The translations under genes and the position numbers were made by a program. A DNA stretch of 64,000 nt from Chrysoperla carnea (Eukaryota > Arthropoda > Insecta > Neuroptera > Chrysopidae), in contig NC_058339.1 of the NCBI RefSeq assembly GCF_905475395.1, positions 87,368,520-87,432,519 of the forward strand, written 5' to 3'. Position 1 is the first letter of the stretch, and each line of letters opens with the position of its first letter. Positions 37,651 to 48,066 of this stretch are shown here, piece after piece. Below the pieces are notes generated by a model. The model was not told the origin of the DNA and made no database searches. It was given only the letters and a program-made list of their open reading frames with translations.

Positions 37651-38235
37651 TAATTATCCGATTAAAATATGTTATTCGTATTCTTCTCATCAAGCCCTTT
37701 CATTTGATACCCCTATCATTGGACTGCATAAAAAATAACTAATCCACCATCTTATATAGAATGACATTACTTAGGTAACTACGCATTGGCATCCAAACTT
37801 AACATGTATGCGAAATTTCAGATTAATTGATTGAGGATAACTGCTTTAAAATTCAGTTGCAAGATTTGGTCCGGACAAACATACATACGTGGAAAAATTG
37901 TAAGCTAAATAAAATCTTGTAAAATACAGTGTGTCCCCGGATAGAGGTAATAACTTCTTTAATTAAAACATTCACAAAGAATAGAATTATCAAATTTGAA
38001 AATATCTTCTTGAAATTTTGTATAGAGTCGTAATTGTTAATTGCGAGTAACTTTTCTTAGTAACATTTTGTCAACTTTAAAAAGGGACGGTAGTTTACCA
38101 AAAATAAAATAGTGATTCCAAACTTTTGCCTACCCTGTACATTATTTAGAAGTTTTAAATATACAAATTTTCAGAACGAGCAAAATTTTTTATAATGTAT
38201 GACTTTTTTTAACGCTCTAATTAAAAAAAAAAGGG

Positions 38236-38300
38236 TGTTATAAGTTTGACCGCTATGTGTGTGTGTCTGTCTGTGACCTCGTAGCGCCTAAACGGTCGAA
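38236..38300 (-). repeat. Dispersed repeat family C, copy (reversed)
   Basis: GTGTTATAAGTTTGACCGCT, then TGTGTGTCTGTCTGTGACC and GTAGCGCCTAAACGG. It is the reverse complement of the 26.5-kb block. From 38301 to 40150 I see no gene. Confidence 0.55.
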
Positions 38301-40203
38301 CCGACTTGATTGAGAACATTTTATAGCTAAGTATCAAAAAATCGTTTTACGAGAATTAAATTTGTCGGGGGTTTTTTTAATTTTGTAAATTTCACTTGTT
38401 CTGAAAATACAAAATACGAAAATTTACAAGTATAGTTATCTGTATCTGGGGCAACACTGTATTTTAAAATCAATCCACGTGTGAACAAAGATTCGCCCAG
38501 TTAGTAATAAAAAAAGGCGATGTACTGTTGACTAAATTACCCTTTCCTAACCTAGAAGAGGATGATTTATTTAATAACAAATGTAAATAACCGTAAAATA
38601 ATATTAAATTCGTATCATTATATTAATTAAAAGTATAATATAATGAGTTTGTTTTACTTTAAAAAGAAAAAAATAATAAACTTGAAACAGAATGATGACA
38701 GGCATATGATTAAAAAAGTTTTTACAAAAAAGTACTCAAACAAAAAAGTATTCCAAGCAGAGTGATTTATTAAATAAACCAAACACATGAAATTCGTATT
38801 GATCTTATGATCTTATGAGCGACATGTTTTTAGTATATTGTTTGAAAAAATGGAATACCACCAATCAAACCAAATTTCGGAAGACAAATTCAAATCGGAG
38901 ACAATACGTTTTCACAATTTTTTGCAACAATAAAAAATATTTCCCGAAATTTCTTGAAAAGTGATATTAAAGGCAATATCGACTCAAATGTTACACAAAT
39001 CAGGTTTCATTCAACTATTGGATTAGAAATTTTTTAGCTGTCGCCTTTTTTTGGACGTTTGATTATAGTAATGAATAGGGTACTTTCGGTAGTGAAAAAT
39101 AAATTTTGAAATTTGATAAAAATTAAAATTTATTTAGATATATACTTACTTAAATATTCTGATTTTGAGTCATAAAAGCACATTATTGTTTTATTATATT
39201 AAAATTAAAAGTCGCAATTTGTAATCTGTATATCACGTGATTTTAAACACGAGCCCCCATGATGTGACAACATATATGCAAAAATAATATGCATAAATTA
39301 CTTATTTGTTGATGGCTTTCATAGTAATTATTGTAGGTTATACCACCATCAACTTTATTATAGGTATAATGATTGACTGTTGTTTTTACCAATATTACGT
39401 CAGCAAAATGGCTGACAGCGTTTTTGCGAGAATAAAACAGGTTTAAAATTTCATTTAATTTTATGACCAGAAAGCGTGTTTATTTTGCTGACATATATTT
39501 TGTTTGTAGCTTTTTATTTGGAAAAACAACAACATTTTGAAGTACTCTTTCAAACATAGTAGAATACCCTATTGAAAAGTTATTTATGGAAATTTGGAAA
39601 TAAGATTGGTCTGACAAAAATTATTGATCAAACTAAATAAATCACACGGTATTATAAATACGTACAGCAAATATAATAAAGTCAACTGTTTATAACATTG
39701 TTTGTTCATAATAAGTTAGTATAAAGTTGGGGGTGTAGAAACTGATATTGAGGGATGAATAAACAACATTCATTGCATAGAAAGAAAAATAACAAAGAAA
39801 AGGTCATTCACCTCATAATTATTGACATGTGAATGCAATTTTTATCTAATTTCACAGTCTATATAAACATATTTTAGAATGTGAATAGGCTGTGGTCTTC
39901 TTCTTTTAATAAAAACTAACTTGATACCCCCGTTTCACTGGGCTTAAAAGTAAAAACCACCGCTTTATAGCCTCCACCTCTCTTGATCTCACTTATACCT
40001 CTTCCATAACACTTGAAGGGATTGTTTTACACAGCTAAAAGATATGCATAGTTTTCAATTTTTTAAATCGTAAAATAGTCATATTTGATTGAACATAAAT
40101 TTTTACAGAAATCTTTAATTTATGGTTCAAAATGATGATCATTTTTGCTAATTAGTATATAGACGGTATACCGTCTACACGGTATACCGTCTATATTTGT
40201 ATG

Positions 40204-40872
40204 ATAATATATTATTACATAATATACGAACGTATTATTACATAATATACGAACATAATTACATAATATATGACGGCACGGTATACGGTATACCGTCTAT
40301 ACGGTATACCGTGTAGACGGTATACCGTCTATATATATATATACCGTCTATACGGTATACCGTCTACACGGTATACCGTCTACACGGTATACCGTCTATA
40401 CGGTATACCGTCTACACGGTATACCGTCTACACGGTATACCGTCTACACGGTATACCGTCTACACGGTATACCGTCTACACGGTATACCGTCTACACGGT
40501 ATACCGTCTACACGGTATACCGTCTATACGGTATACCGTCTACACGGTATACCGTCTATACGGTATACCGTCTACACGGTATACCGTCTATACGGTATAC
40601 CGTCTACACGGTATACCGTCTACACGGTATACCGTCTACACGGTATACCGTCTATACGGTATACCGTCTATACGGTATACCGTCTACACGGTATACCGTC
40701 TATACGGTATACCGTCTATACGGTATACCGTCTATACGGTATGCCGTCCACGGTATACCGTCTATACGGTATGCCGTCCACGGTATACCGTATACCGTGC
40801 CGTCATATATTATGTAATTATGTTCGTATATTATGTAATAATACGTTCGTATATTATGTAATAATATATTAT
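40204..40872. repeat. Perfect 93-bp inverted repeat around the array
   Basis: Positions 40204-40296 and 40780-40872 are exact reverse complements over 93 bp. The arms consist of TACATAATATACGAAC-type repeats followed by GACGGCACGGTATACGG. The 483 bp between them is the palindrome array, so the whole 669 bp is self-complementary at two scales. Confidence 0.95.
40297..40779. repeat. 16-bp tandem array of ACGGTATACCGT palindromes
   Basis: Units of the form CGGTATACCGTCTACA or CGGTATACCGTCTATA repeat at 16-bp spacing. There are roughly 30 copies of the GGTATACC core, counting those in the arms. Each core sits in a 12-bp perfect palindrome. Units preceded by AGAC extend it to 16 bp. Near 40310-40345 the spacer orientation flips (GTGTAGACGG), next to a TATATATATATA tract. 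Two late units carry GGTATGCC. Confidence 0.95.
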
Positions 40873-40896
40873 AATATATTATGCCGTCGAGCCCTT

Positions 40897-41192
40897 ATAC
40901 CGTGTGCGGTATAGTCTCGTCCACGGTATACACAATATAGATTGGAAGGCTTATTTGAAGCAAATGAAACATACCGTGTGCGGTATACTCTCGTCCACGG
41001 TATACATTATACAGATGGGAGAGCGTATTCTACAGAAATGTAACATACCGTGTGCGGTATACTCTCGTCCACGGTATACATTATACAGATGGGAGAGCGT
41101 ATTCTACAGAAATGTAACATACCGTGTGCGGTATACTCTCGTCCACGGTATACATTATACAGATGGGAAAGCGTATTCTACAGAGATTTTTT
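40897..41192 (+). repeat. Four tandem 74-bp units
   Basis: ATACCGTGTGCGGTAT starts at 40897, 40971, 41045 and 41119, exactly 74 bp apart. Each unit also holds CTCGTCCACGGTATAC. Units 2-4 are nearly identical and unit 1 is diverged. ATACCG-TGTG-CGGTAT is an interrupted version of the same palindrome. Confidence 0.92.
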
Positions 41193-41292
41193 GGCGTGCG
41201 AGGTTTTTAACCGCACACGGTAAGCTATAACACACGGTATGCGTTTATACAGAGATTTTCAAGCCATGCGAGGTTTTTAACCGCACACGGTA
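41190..41292 (+). repeat. Two 80-bp-spaced degenerate units
   Basis: TGCGAGGTTTTTAACCGCAC followed by ACGGTA occurs at 41197 and 41277. ACCG-CACA-CGGT is again a split CGGT palindrome. Confidence 0.8.
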
Positions 41293-41503
41293 TGTCATAA
41301 TAGACTGTATACGTCTAGATAGAACTTGTAAGACTTGAAATTGCTTTATACTGCACGCAGTGAGCTATATCTTACGGTACATCTATATATTTAGCTTGTG
41401 GTACATCTATATATTTAACTCTACACTATCAGTTGGCAAAAGAAGACGGCATTTAGGTCCGTAGCTGTACTTAGTACCGAAGTTAGTTGGTGGGAAGTTA
41501 GTT

Positions 41504-41659
41504 GTGCTCCACTGCACAAGTCATAGTAAAATACTGTGACTTGTGCTCCACTCCACAAGTAATTGTAAAATACTGTGACTTGTGCTCCACTCCACAAGTC
41601 ATAGTAAAATACTGTGACTTGTGCTCCACTCCACAAGTCATAGTAAAATACTGTGACTT
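41504..41659 (+). repeat. Four tandem 39-bp palindromic units
   Basis: GTGCTCCACT starts at 41504, 41543, 41582 and 41621. Within each unit ACAAGTCA and TGACTTGT face each other around AGTA..TACT, giving an almost perfect palindrome of about 29 bp. Unit 2 reads ACAAGTAATTG. Frames on both strands read through the repeat and are not genes. Confidence 0.92.
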
Positions 41660-41762
41660 GTATCAGTTGTACATTATGTTGTACTTTATTCATCTACGAG
41701 GATGTAGATGAATAGACCGTATACGGTATACCGTGGACGGTCTAGACCGTAGACGGTATTGT

Positions 41763-42900
41763 GCGGATAGCCACACCGTTAATTAAACAATAACAAAAAA
41801 ATAACTAGTTTATTTAAATTTTCTTTTTAATTGTCGGATTAAATCCATGGCAATTTAAAGGCAATAAACAATTTTATTTATAATAAACAAATTTTATTTT
41901 AAAAATGTTTATTTCACAACTAAAGAATGTAAATAAATTTAAATCAACGTAGACATAATAATTTTATCATTATCCAAATTTGAATTAATTCGGTACAATA
42001 AATCGTTAATAAATTCAATCGATTTAAAATTAAATAAAAATAACTTACCTTCTTCAAAAAACAAATTTCTTATTTATAATAAAAAGAAACATTTTAAAGT
42101 TTATTTTATCTTTAGCGAACCCACCATTATAACACTTTAAAAGTTATTTAATTATTATTTATTAATTTTTTAGTCACATTTTAAATATTATTTATCAGTA
42201 AACAAAACTCACTTTTCAAAAAGTAACCTAAAAATTTTATAAAACACTTTCCATTTTACATAAACAGGTTTACCAACTTTTAATGATTTTGACATTTGCT
42301 TAAAACATCAAATTCTAATCTAATACACACAACGTAATTTATAGGGACCATGACCATCTGTCGCGATACATTTTTTGGAATCTGAGTAAAAATCTTTAAG
42401 AATATCATCTTTAGAAATTCTACTTAAGGTTTAATGTTTATCCAATTCTCAGTTTTTCTATTAAAAAAAATCTATTCTTAAAACTTTAACAATTCTGAGA
42501 AAACTTCCCTTTTATACTTCATTTAAACCGCGAAGCCCTTGATTTATACGTATTGCTCATTACCCTTGTTCATTTTCGTATAACGGAGGATCATTTTAAT
42601 TGATAGTGTAATGATTTTCAAAAAATAAATGTTGAAATCAAATGTAGACATGTTACTTTTTTGTCCTAAAAAATTGCTCCATGTTTACCTCGTTTTAGTA
42701 ATATTTTTAATCATGATGTTGGATGTACTGGATGATGTCAGACCATTTGACGTTGACATTTACACAATAATTCATTAAAATTTATCGTTACTTTCGTTAA
42801 AAGGGGAAGATATTGTTAAAGGAATTAAAATTACAAGTACATAAAGGTTTGTGCAAATTTTTATCCCCATAATTATAATAACTGAATAATAACATTTTAA
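41763..42900. other. Intergenic region upstream of Bet1
   Basis: AT-rich with no gene. The transcription start for Bet1 probably lies in the last 150-200 bp. No TATA box stands out. Confidence 0.5.
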
Positions 42901-42911
42901 AATTTTTCTAG
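42847..42911 (+). other. Candidate 5'-UTR intron of Bet1
   Basis: A GTTTGT donor after AAAG (42846/42847) and a TTTTTCTAG acceptor (ending 42911) would give a 65-bp intron, a common insect size, ending 36 bp before the Bet1 start codon. The acceptor is convincing; the donor is a guess. Confidence 0.4.
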
Positions 42912-42947
42912 GTTAGTTATTATACTGTAAATCTGGATCATCCAAAA

Positions 42948-43280
42948 ATGAGACGAGCACACGGTGCTTATTATCAACCACTAAATCAAAATCCAAGTAA
43001 TGTGGTGGAAGATGAAAATGATCGAATGACCGAAGAATTAAAAGACAAAATAGGAATGTTAAAATCATTGTCAATAGACATTGGCAATGAGGTTAAATAT
43101 CAAGATAAAATGCTACGCGATATTGACGATGACATGGAACGAACTGGTGGATTATTGGGTAACACTATGGCAAAAGTTTTACGATTATCTAGGGGCTCAC
43201 ATAATTACTTTATATTATATATATTTTTATTTTCATTGTTTGTATTTTTTGTATTATATTTAGTGATTAAATTTCGGTGA
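42948..43280 (+). CDS. Bet1: Bet1-like Golgi/ER Qc-SNARE
   Basis: A complete 110-residue protein from ATG to TGA, close to the usual 115-120 of animal Bet1. It opens MRRAHG, the family's typical MRRA start. A Qc-SNARE coiled coil runs from about residue 23 to 84 (KSLSIDIGNEV, QDKMLRDIDDDM, GLLGNTMAKV, LSRGS). The zero-layer glutamine is Gln52, by alignment with other Qc-SNAREs. A single C-terminal anchor (about 88-107, FILYIFLFSLFVFFVLYLVI) ends in a short basic tail. In the known family this protein pairs with Sec22, membrin and syntaxin 5 for vesicle fusion between ER and Golgi. The coding region has no intron. An ATTAAA near 43504 could be the polyadenylation signal. An overlapping 60-codon frame in another phase is a shadow. 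Confidence 0.95.
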   Translation: MRRAHGAYYQPLNQNPSNVVEDENDRMTEELKDKIGMLKSLSIDIGNEVKYQDKMLRDIDDDMERTGGLLGNTMAKVLRLSRGSHNYFILYIFLFSLFVFFVLYLVIKFR

Positions 43281-43597
43281 AAATTTGTGAGTGAATTATG
43301 TGACATTTGGATTAGTTAAATTTTAACAAATTTTTAATGAATGTTTTTTTAAAATATTATTGTTATTATATTTCCATTATTGAAAAATTTGTCATACTTT
43401 AAGTGTACTTGTTACTTTTTATGGGTTAAATGGTTAAATTATTCAAATAATCATTTGGGCTATAATGTAATTTTCCTCAAAAAATATTGTATAGAAAAAA
43501 GAATTAAATTTTATAATTTATAATCAATTGCCCTTAACATAGGGTAGTAATTTTTAAAACACATTAAGAGGACAAGCTGCGTATATGTCTATAGGGG

Positions 43598-44381
43598 AGA
43601 GTACGATAACTGTGGCGCCACGATTTGACGATGGAATATGGTTAAACAAAGTAAAACAAATCGAAAATGAAGGGTGCTAATTTTCGAGTAATCGACTCCT
43701 AAAGTCTACATTTGCAATAACACATATTATGGCCATTTTTTGTATGTTGAATCGTTTAAATTTGACATGTTCCTATAGATACTAAAATTTAAATCTAATA
43801 CTTTGAAAAATTTCTGAAAAACATACCTATAATTTTTTTAATATGTCGTTTTTGAACTAATATAATCGATTTTCAATTATAACACTATACTACCCACTTT
43901 AGTTGATTTAAAAATTTCAAAATTGCCCATTAGTTGATTTTAAATTGTAATATTACAATTTCGTCGAACAAATTCGTTAATTTTTTTTCTTCACTGATCT
44001 ACAGGTTGGTCATGCCTTTAATGGGGTCGTGTTAGCATAGGTCTGCGAGTTTTTAACCCTTGCGTTATCCTGTGATTGCGTTCATTCACTGATCTACAGG
44101 TTGACCATGCCTTTAATGGGGTCGTGTTAGCACAGGTCTGCAGGTTTTTAGCCCTTCTGTTTACTCTGTGATTGCGTTCACTCACTGATCTACAGGTTGG
44201 TCATGCCTTTAATGGGGTCGAGTTAGCACAATGATTATGAATTAAATTACAGAAATGGCATAATGACATAAAATTTTTATTTTTAGACTTTATTATCTCG
44301 AAAACCAAGCCAAAACTGGAAAATTTGGTATTCCTTATTTTCGCCATGTTTATGTGTGTTTGACACAGTTATCGTACTCAA
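43598..44381. mobile_element. TIR element with GAGTACGATAACTGTG ends
   Basis: GAGTACGATAACTGTG at 43599-43614 and its reverse complement CACAGTTATCGTACTC at 44364-44379 bound a 780-bp segment with no ORF. The interior includes a three-copy tandem repeat. It lies about 320 bp downstream of the Bet1 stop, so Bet1 transcripts might reach it. Confidence 0.7.
43991..44235 (+). repeat. Tandem repeat, period 95-96 bp, about 2.6 copies
   Basis: TCACTGATCTACAGGTTG starts at 43991, 44086 and 44182, each followed by ATGCCTTTAATGGGGTCG and GTTAGCA. The third copy is cut short after 44235. Confidence 0.88.
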
Positions 44382-44399
44382 GCCTGTCTATAAATACTA

Positions 44400-46020
44400 C
44401 ACTTATTGCCGAAAAAATTCAAACTAAAATTTTTGTACATGATTTCGAACCTATGCAAATGTAGCATTACGAGATAGCCTTTACAAAATGAAATATAGAA
44501 AGTCATGGGTCAGAAATATATCTTATAAATTATAAAATTTGCTCTCTAGCTACTTCTACTATTGGTCTTCCGAAAATTATGCTCAGGCTATTAGCAAAAA
44601 TTAATTTCCCTTGACTTTATATATTTTTTTGTGCATTGAGATTGTACTGTCCTTTTTGGTGTTTTTCTTAGTAGTGAAACAAAGAAATTTTGATTAGAAA
44701 ATCTTCACCTTTCGGAATTAAGCGCTTTTTTTCTGTTTTCTTGGGTTATATTTAGAACGAATATTTTAACGTTGATATAATATTGAGTGAAAATTTGGAT
44801 ACCAAAATTGAATTTTATCGACTATTTTTAGTTAATGAAGAAAATTAACACGGATAAATTAGTAATTTGTATGATTTCCAAAGTCGGCAATGAATGACAT
44901 ATCTTATCCTCTTAAGAAATATTCTATATTCAAGAAGAAAATACGGTTTTAAATAAATTAGATAAATTTAAAAAAATCGAAATTATTATGATTAAAACAA
45001 TTTTTTATTTGTGAAATTAATTTTTTAAGAACAGGAAAGGAGAATTGTTTTTCTTTGATAAAATGGTAAGCTAATGGTAAATGGTAAGCAAACCACGAAC
45101 CCATATAATCGAGTTTTTGGCCTTGTTATATGGGTTTGTATAGCAAACGCTTGTGTTAGATGGCGTTAGCCAATCAGGAAGTATGTTAGTTGACGAATAT
45201 GACTGAAAAGCATAAAGATAATACCATAGAGCTGTATAGACATAGAAAACGCAATAAGTGAATTCATTACCGAAATGGGAGAAGTTGAAATAGGCAGAAA
45301 TTGTAGGCGTATAAGAGAGATGAAGGTAGTGATACGTGCCTACTATATATGTCGCTCTATACTACGATCAACTGCTTTGGTGGCGACTTTGCAGCTTTGT
45401 GGTATTATCTCTATGGGCAAAAGAAAGCAAATGCCGGCTTTTGATTAATTAACGTGTATATTTCATGTGTCAGTGGAGAATTGCCTTAATTATAATTGTT
45501 GCATTCTTGATGCGTGATTTAAGACTGTTTTCTTCAATTTTAAAACTTGTAAATTTCATATTCAACTTTATTGTGTAATTGGGAAAATTGTGATTGAAAA
45601 GAAATTAAAATCAATATTTATAATACACATATTTTGTTTTATTACGCCTATTTTCAAAAATTGCATTTGGAATAAACGTTTTTGGTTAATCTTTCCAAAT
45701 CATCATTTATCTCTCTTTGATGTTTTTCTTTTATTTTTACCGTTTCGACACAAGCGCACTCAAATATGTAACAAACTGTAGCGTGTGGGATTCCCCCAAA
45801 AAATTTAAATCCTGTATGAAAAATAAAAACTCACAGATGATAATGTTTATCTTCGAAATTAGTAATATCATAATTCTAGGTATATGTCCATTTTTTCTTT
45901 CACAGGAGTACTTTCTAGATAACATTGTTATCATGAAGATAAGAAAAAAAACAAACAAGGTATTAAATCGCTGACAGTGCTGGAGCTAGGCCGAGGTTCG
46001 TCTCCAAAGTGGCGATTTTT
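44400..46020. other. No gene seen
   Basis: Overlapping frames on both strands at 45590-45974 are AT-rich and mutually exclusive, with no domain recognised. Confidence 0.5.
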
Positions 46021-46029
46021 GAAACGCCG

Positions 46030-46231
46030 TGCCTATACTCGTGTTATTTTAGAGAGGCCAACCTTGGGGACTTCGGGCCTATGTAGTACAATTTAATTCA
46101 TTCGAATTTATAATTTTGCTGAATATAAATTCTTTTAAAGTAGAATTAAAAGACAAGTTAAATTAAACTGTGCTTTAAAAACGTACACTTTCTTTTTTCA
46201 ATGTTGGTCTCTCTAAATAACCCGGGTATAG
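46030..46231. repeat. Small inverted-repeat element
   Basis: TGCCTATACTCGTGTTATTT, then AGAGAGGCCAACCTT (46030-46065), is imperfectly complementary to AATGTTGGTCTCTCTAAATA and CCCGGGTATAG (46199-46231). Confidence 0.6.
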
Positions 46232-46718
46232 TTTTTTTACACAAATATGCGGCTATTAGTTAATGTGTCAAAACAAAAAACCCTTTATTTTTTAAATATT
46301 ATCGAACAAAGTATTTCTCGAAAGTTAAATGTTTTCCAAACATAAGATTAGGGTATTTTTATGGGAATTATTAAAATTATGTTATTACTGTCACATCCAT
46401 TTTCAGAATTCGTTCCTGCAGAAATTTAATTTTAGAAAAATTTATTGGGTATAATAAAAACTATATTTTTCTCAAGCCGAATGGAATCAGCAAAAGCCAA
46501 ATGCAATAGCCCACAGAAAATCCAGAGGAGAAAGTTATTTTTTGAAAGATGCACGAGCGCCAGGGCAATTTAGGATAAAAGGCTTGATTTTTTTTATATG
46601 AAGTTAACATTAGTCTTATGGGAGAACGATAGATTGATGTTATGTTTTTACAGATTTTTTTTAATGTTAAAACATTAATAAATTTTTGAAAACAAAAAAA
46701 ACCCGTTGTGCCGACTAA

Positions 46719-47039
46719 TTAAGGATGTATGAGCACGGGTAGTGGGGAAACAAATTTAAAAAAAGTATATTTTCAATTTTGATGGATAATTTGTTATAAC
46801 TTGACAATATAAGACGAAAAGTAAGAATAAAATTTATCGATATCTGGATTAATTTACAAAATATCGAAAATTAAAATTCTTTTTAATTATTTGTCTTTCG
46901 ATATTTTGAAAACTAAGGCAGATATCGAAAAAATTTATTCTTATTTTTCGTCTACAAAATTAATCATCAAAGTTGAAAATAAGGTACAAATAATTTCAAT
47001 CCTAAGTCTAAAATTGCCTTGACGCTCGTACTACCTTAA
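46719..47039. mobile_element. 313-bp MITE flanked by TTAA
   Basis: TTAA at 46719-46722 and at 47036-47039 brackets a segment with ends GGATGTATGAGCAC and (reversed) GGTAGTACGAGCGT. Long internal arms (GACGAAAAGTAAGAATAAA / TTTATTCTTATTTTTCGTC) make it largely self-complementary. TTAA target duplications are the hallmark of piggyBac-type transposition, although the termini lack the usual CCC start. In AT-rich DNA, flanking TTAA could be chance. Confidence 0.6.
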
Positions 47040-47144
47040 TATTTTATTATTTGTGAATTGACATTATGATTCATCACAAGTGTTTACAAAATTCAAAAAA
47101 CCCCTGACCCCTGCAATCATATTTTCTTGAAAGTTGTAACAATA

Positions 47145-48030
47145 GCACACACACATAGCGATCAAGTTTATAACACTTCTGTTTTGGTGTCGAGTTTAAA
47201 AATTGCCTCTTCTGCCCTCTCGTACCTACTTTATCTGAAGAAAAAATGTGCATATTGGTTCTAAGTTATTTACAATAATTATAAACTAAATTCATTAAAG
47301 CATTAAACAGTTATTTATAATCCTAATCACCTAAATGGCCAGTCGATATATTTTTTGTTATCTTTGAATCGGTATGACGTGTTGACAAACCTTTTTTTTT
47401 CTCTCTTATTAAACTTCTTCTATACATCATTTAATTACAACAGTTTGAATGGATCGTTAGAAAACTATCTTGAAAGTTTAAAATTATTATTTATAATAAG
47501 TTGAAAAATTTTAAAGTGAGAAAAAAATTAGTTATTAAACTATTTTGAAAATCGGCAGCGAAAATCGATGAATTAAAAATCTTGTTAATATTCATTTGGC
47601 TATAATATTTGCTGGAATAGCAGGAACATACATGTTTAAAACCGGTAAGAAATTTGTTTATGTATCTCTTAACTACAATCGTAGAAAATTGGGAAAAAAT
47701 TTTGGTTATACGTCTGCGGGGAAACCCCGAAAAATTTATTAGTACCTACTTCATCAATAAATAATTTTGTTTTTAATTGTTTGTATATTATTTGATTCTT
47801 ATATTTTGAATTGTTTATTTTTTTATTTTATGCAAAAGAAAATCATTTTTTTCAGAATTATGCCAGAATTCAAAACTTAGAAAATAATCGAATTTACATA
47901 TATATGACAAACGTATCTATTTATATTTAAAATACTAGGAAAGGCCATTACAAGAATTTGTTTAAAATCGTTATTTCCTGGAATATACAACATACAAGTT
48001 TGAAATTGATAAGACAAAAGGAATTATTTT
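47145..48030. other. Intergenic; degraded family C copy, then cGLR upstream region
   Basis: CACACATAGCGATCAAGTTTATAACACTT (about 47151) is a family C fragment. The rest is AT-rich and should contain the promoter of the downstream gene, but no motif is clear. Confidence 0.4.
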
Positions 48031-48066
48031 ATGCGATTTTTGAAAAATTAGAAGACTCGGGAAAAA

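Larger units (their letters stand above)
40162..41762. repeat. Composite palindromic repeat complex (GGTATACC)
   Basis: A 1.6-kb region in which almost every sub-repeat carries ACGGTATACCGT or its half-sites. The parts, in order, are two outlying units (40162-40195), a 93-bp perfect inverted repeat enclosing the 16-bp array (40204-40872), four 74-bp units (40897-41192), two 80-bp-spaced CGCACACGG units (41190-41292), four 39-bp units (41504-41659), and a closing cluster (41715-41762) with GTATACGGTATACCGT and GGTCTAGACC. The 214-codon frame through the array is a read-through of the repeat and not a protein. Candidates are a foldback transposon, a palindromic satellite, or binding sites for a dimeric protein. 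Confidence 0.9.

Noticed and set aside
37929-38150. TIR element with ACAGTGTGTCCCC..CTACCCTGT ends
   Set aside because: Only the first few terminal bases match, and the inner bases do not pair convincingly.
40270-40914. 214-codon open frame (+)
   Set aside because: It is a read-through of the 16-bp palindrome array, giving a monotonous RYTVYRLYGIPS repeat. A repeat free of stops makes a long frame automatically.
40904-41230. 108-codon open frame (+)
   Set aside because: It translates the 74-bp tandem units, with repeated motifs and no domain.
40204-41659. CRISPR-like array
   Set aside because: There are no unique spacers of constant length between repeats, the units are palindromic satellites, and the DNA is eukaryotic.
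41421-41711. Overlapping frames on both strands (69 and 90 codons)
   Set aside because: Both are translations of the 39-bp tandem palindrome.
45590-45974. Overlapping frames on both strands
   Set aside because: They contradict each other, and their composition is that of random AT-rich DNA.
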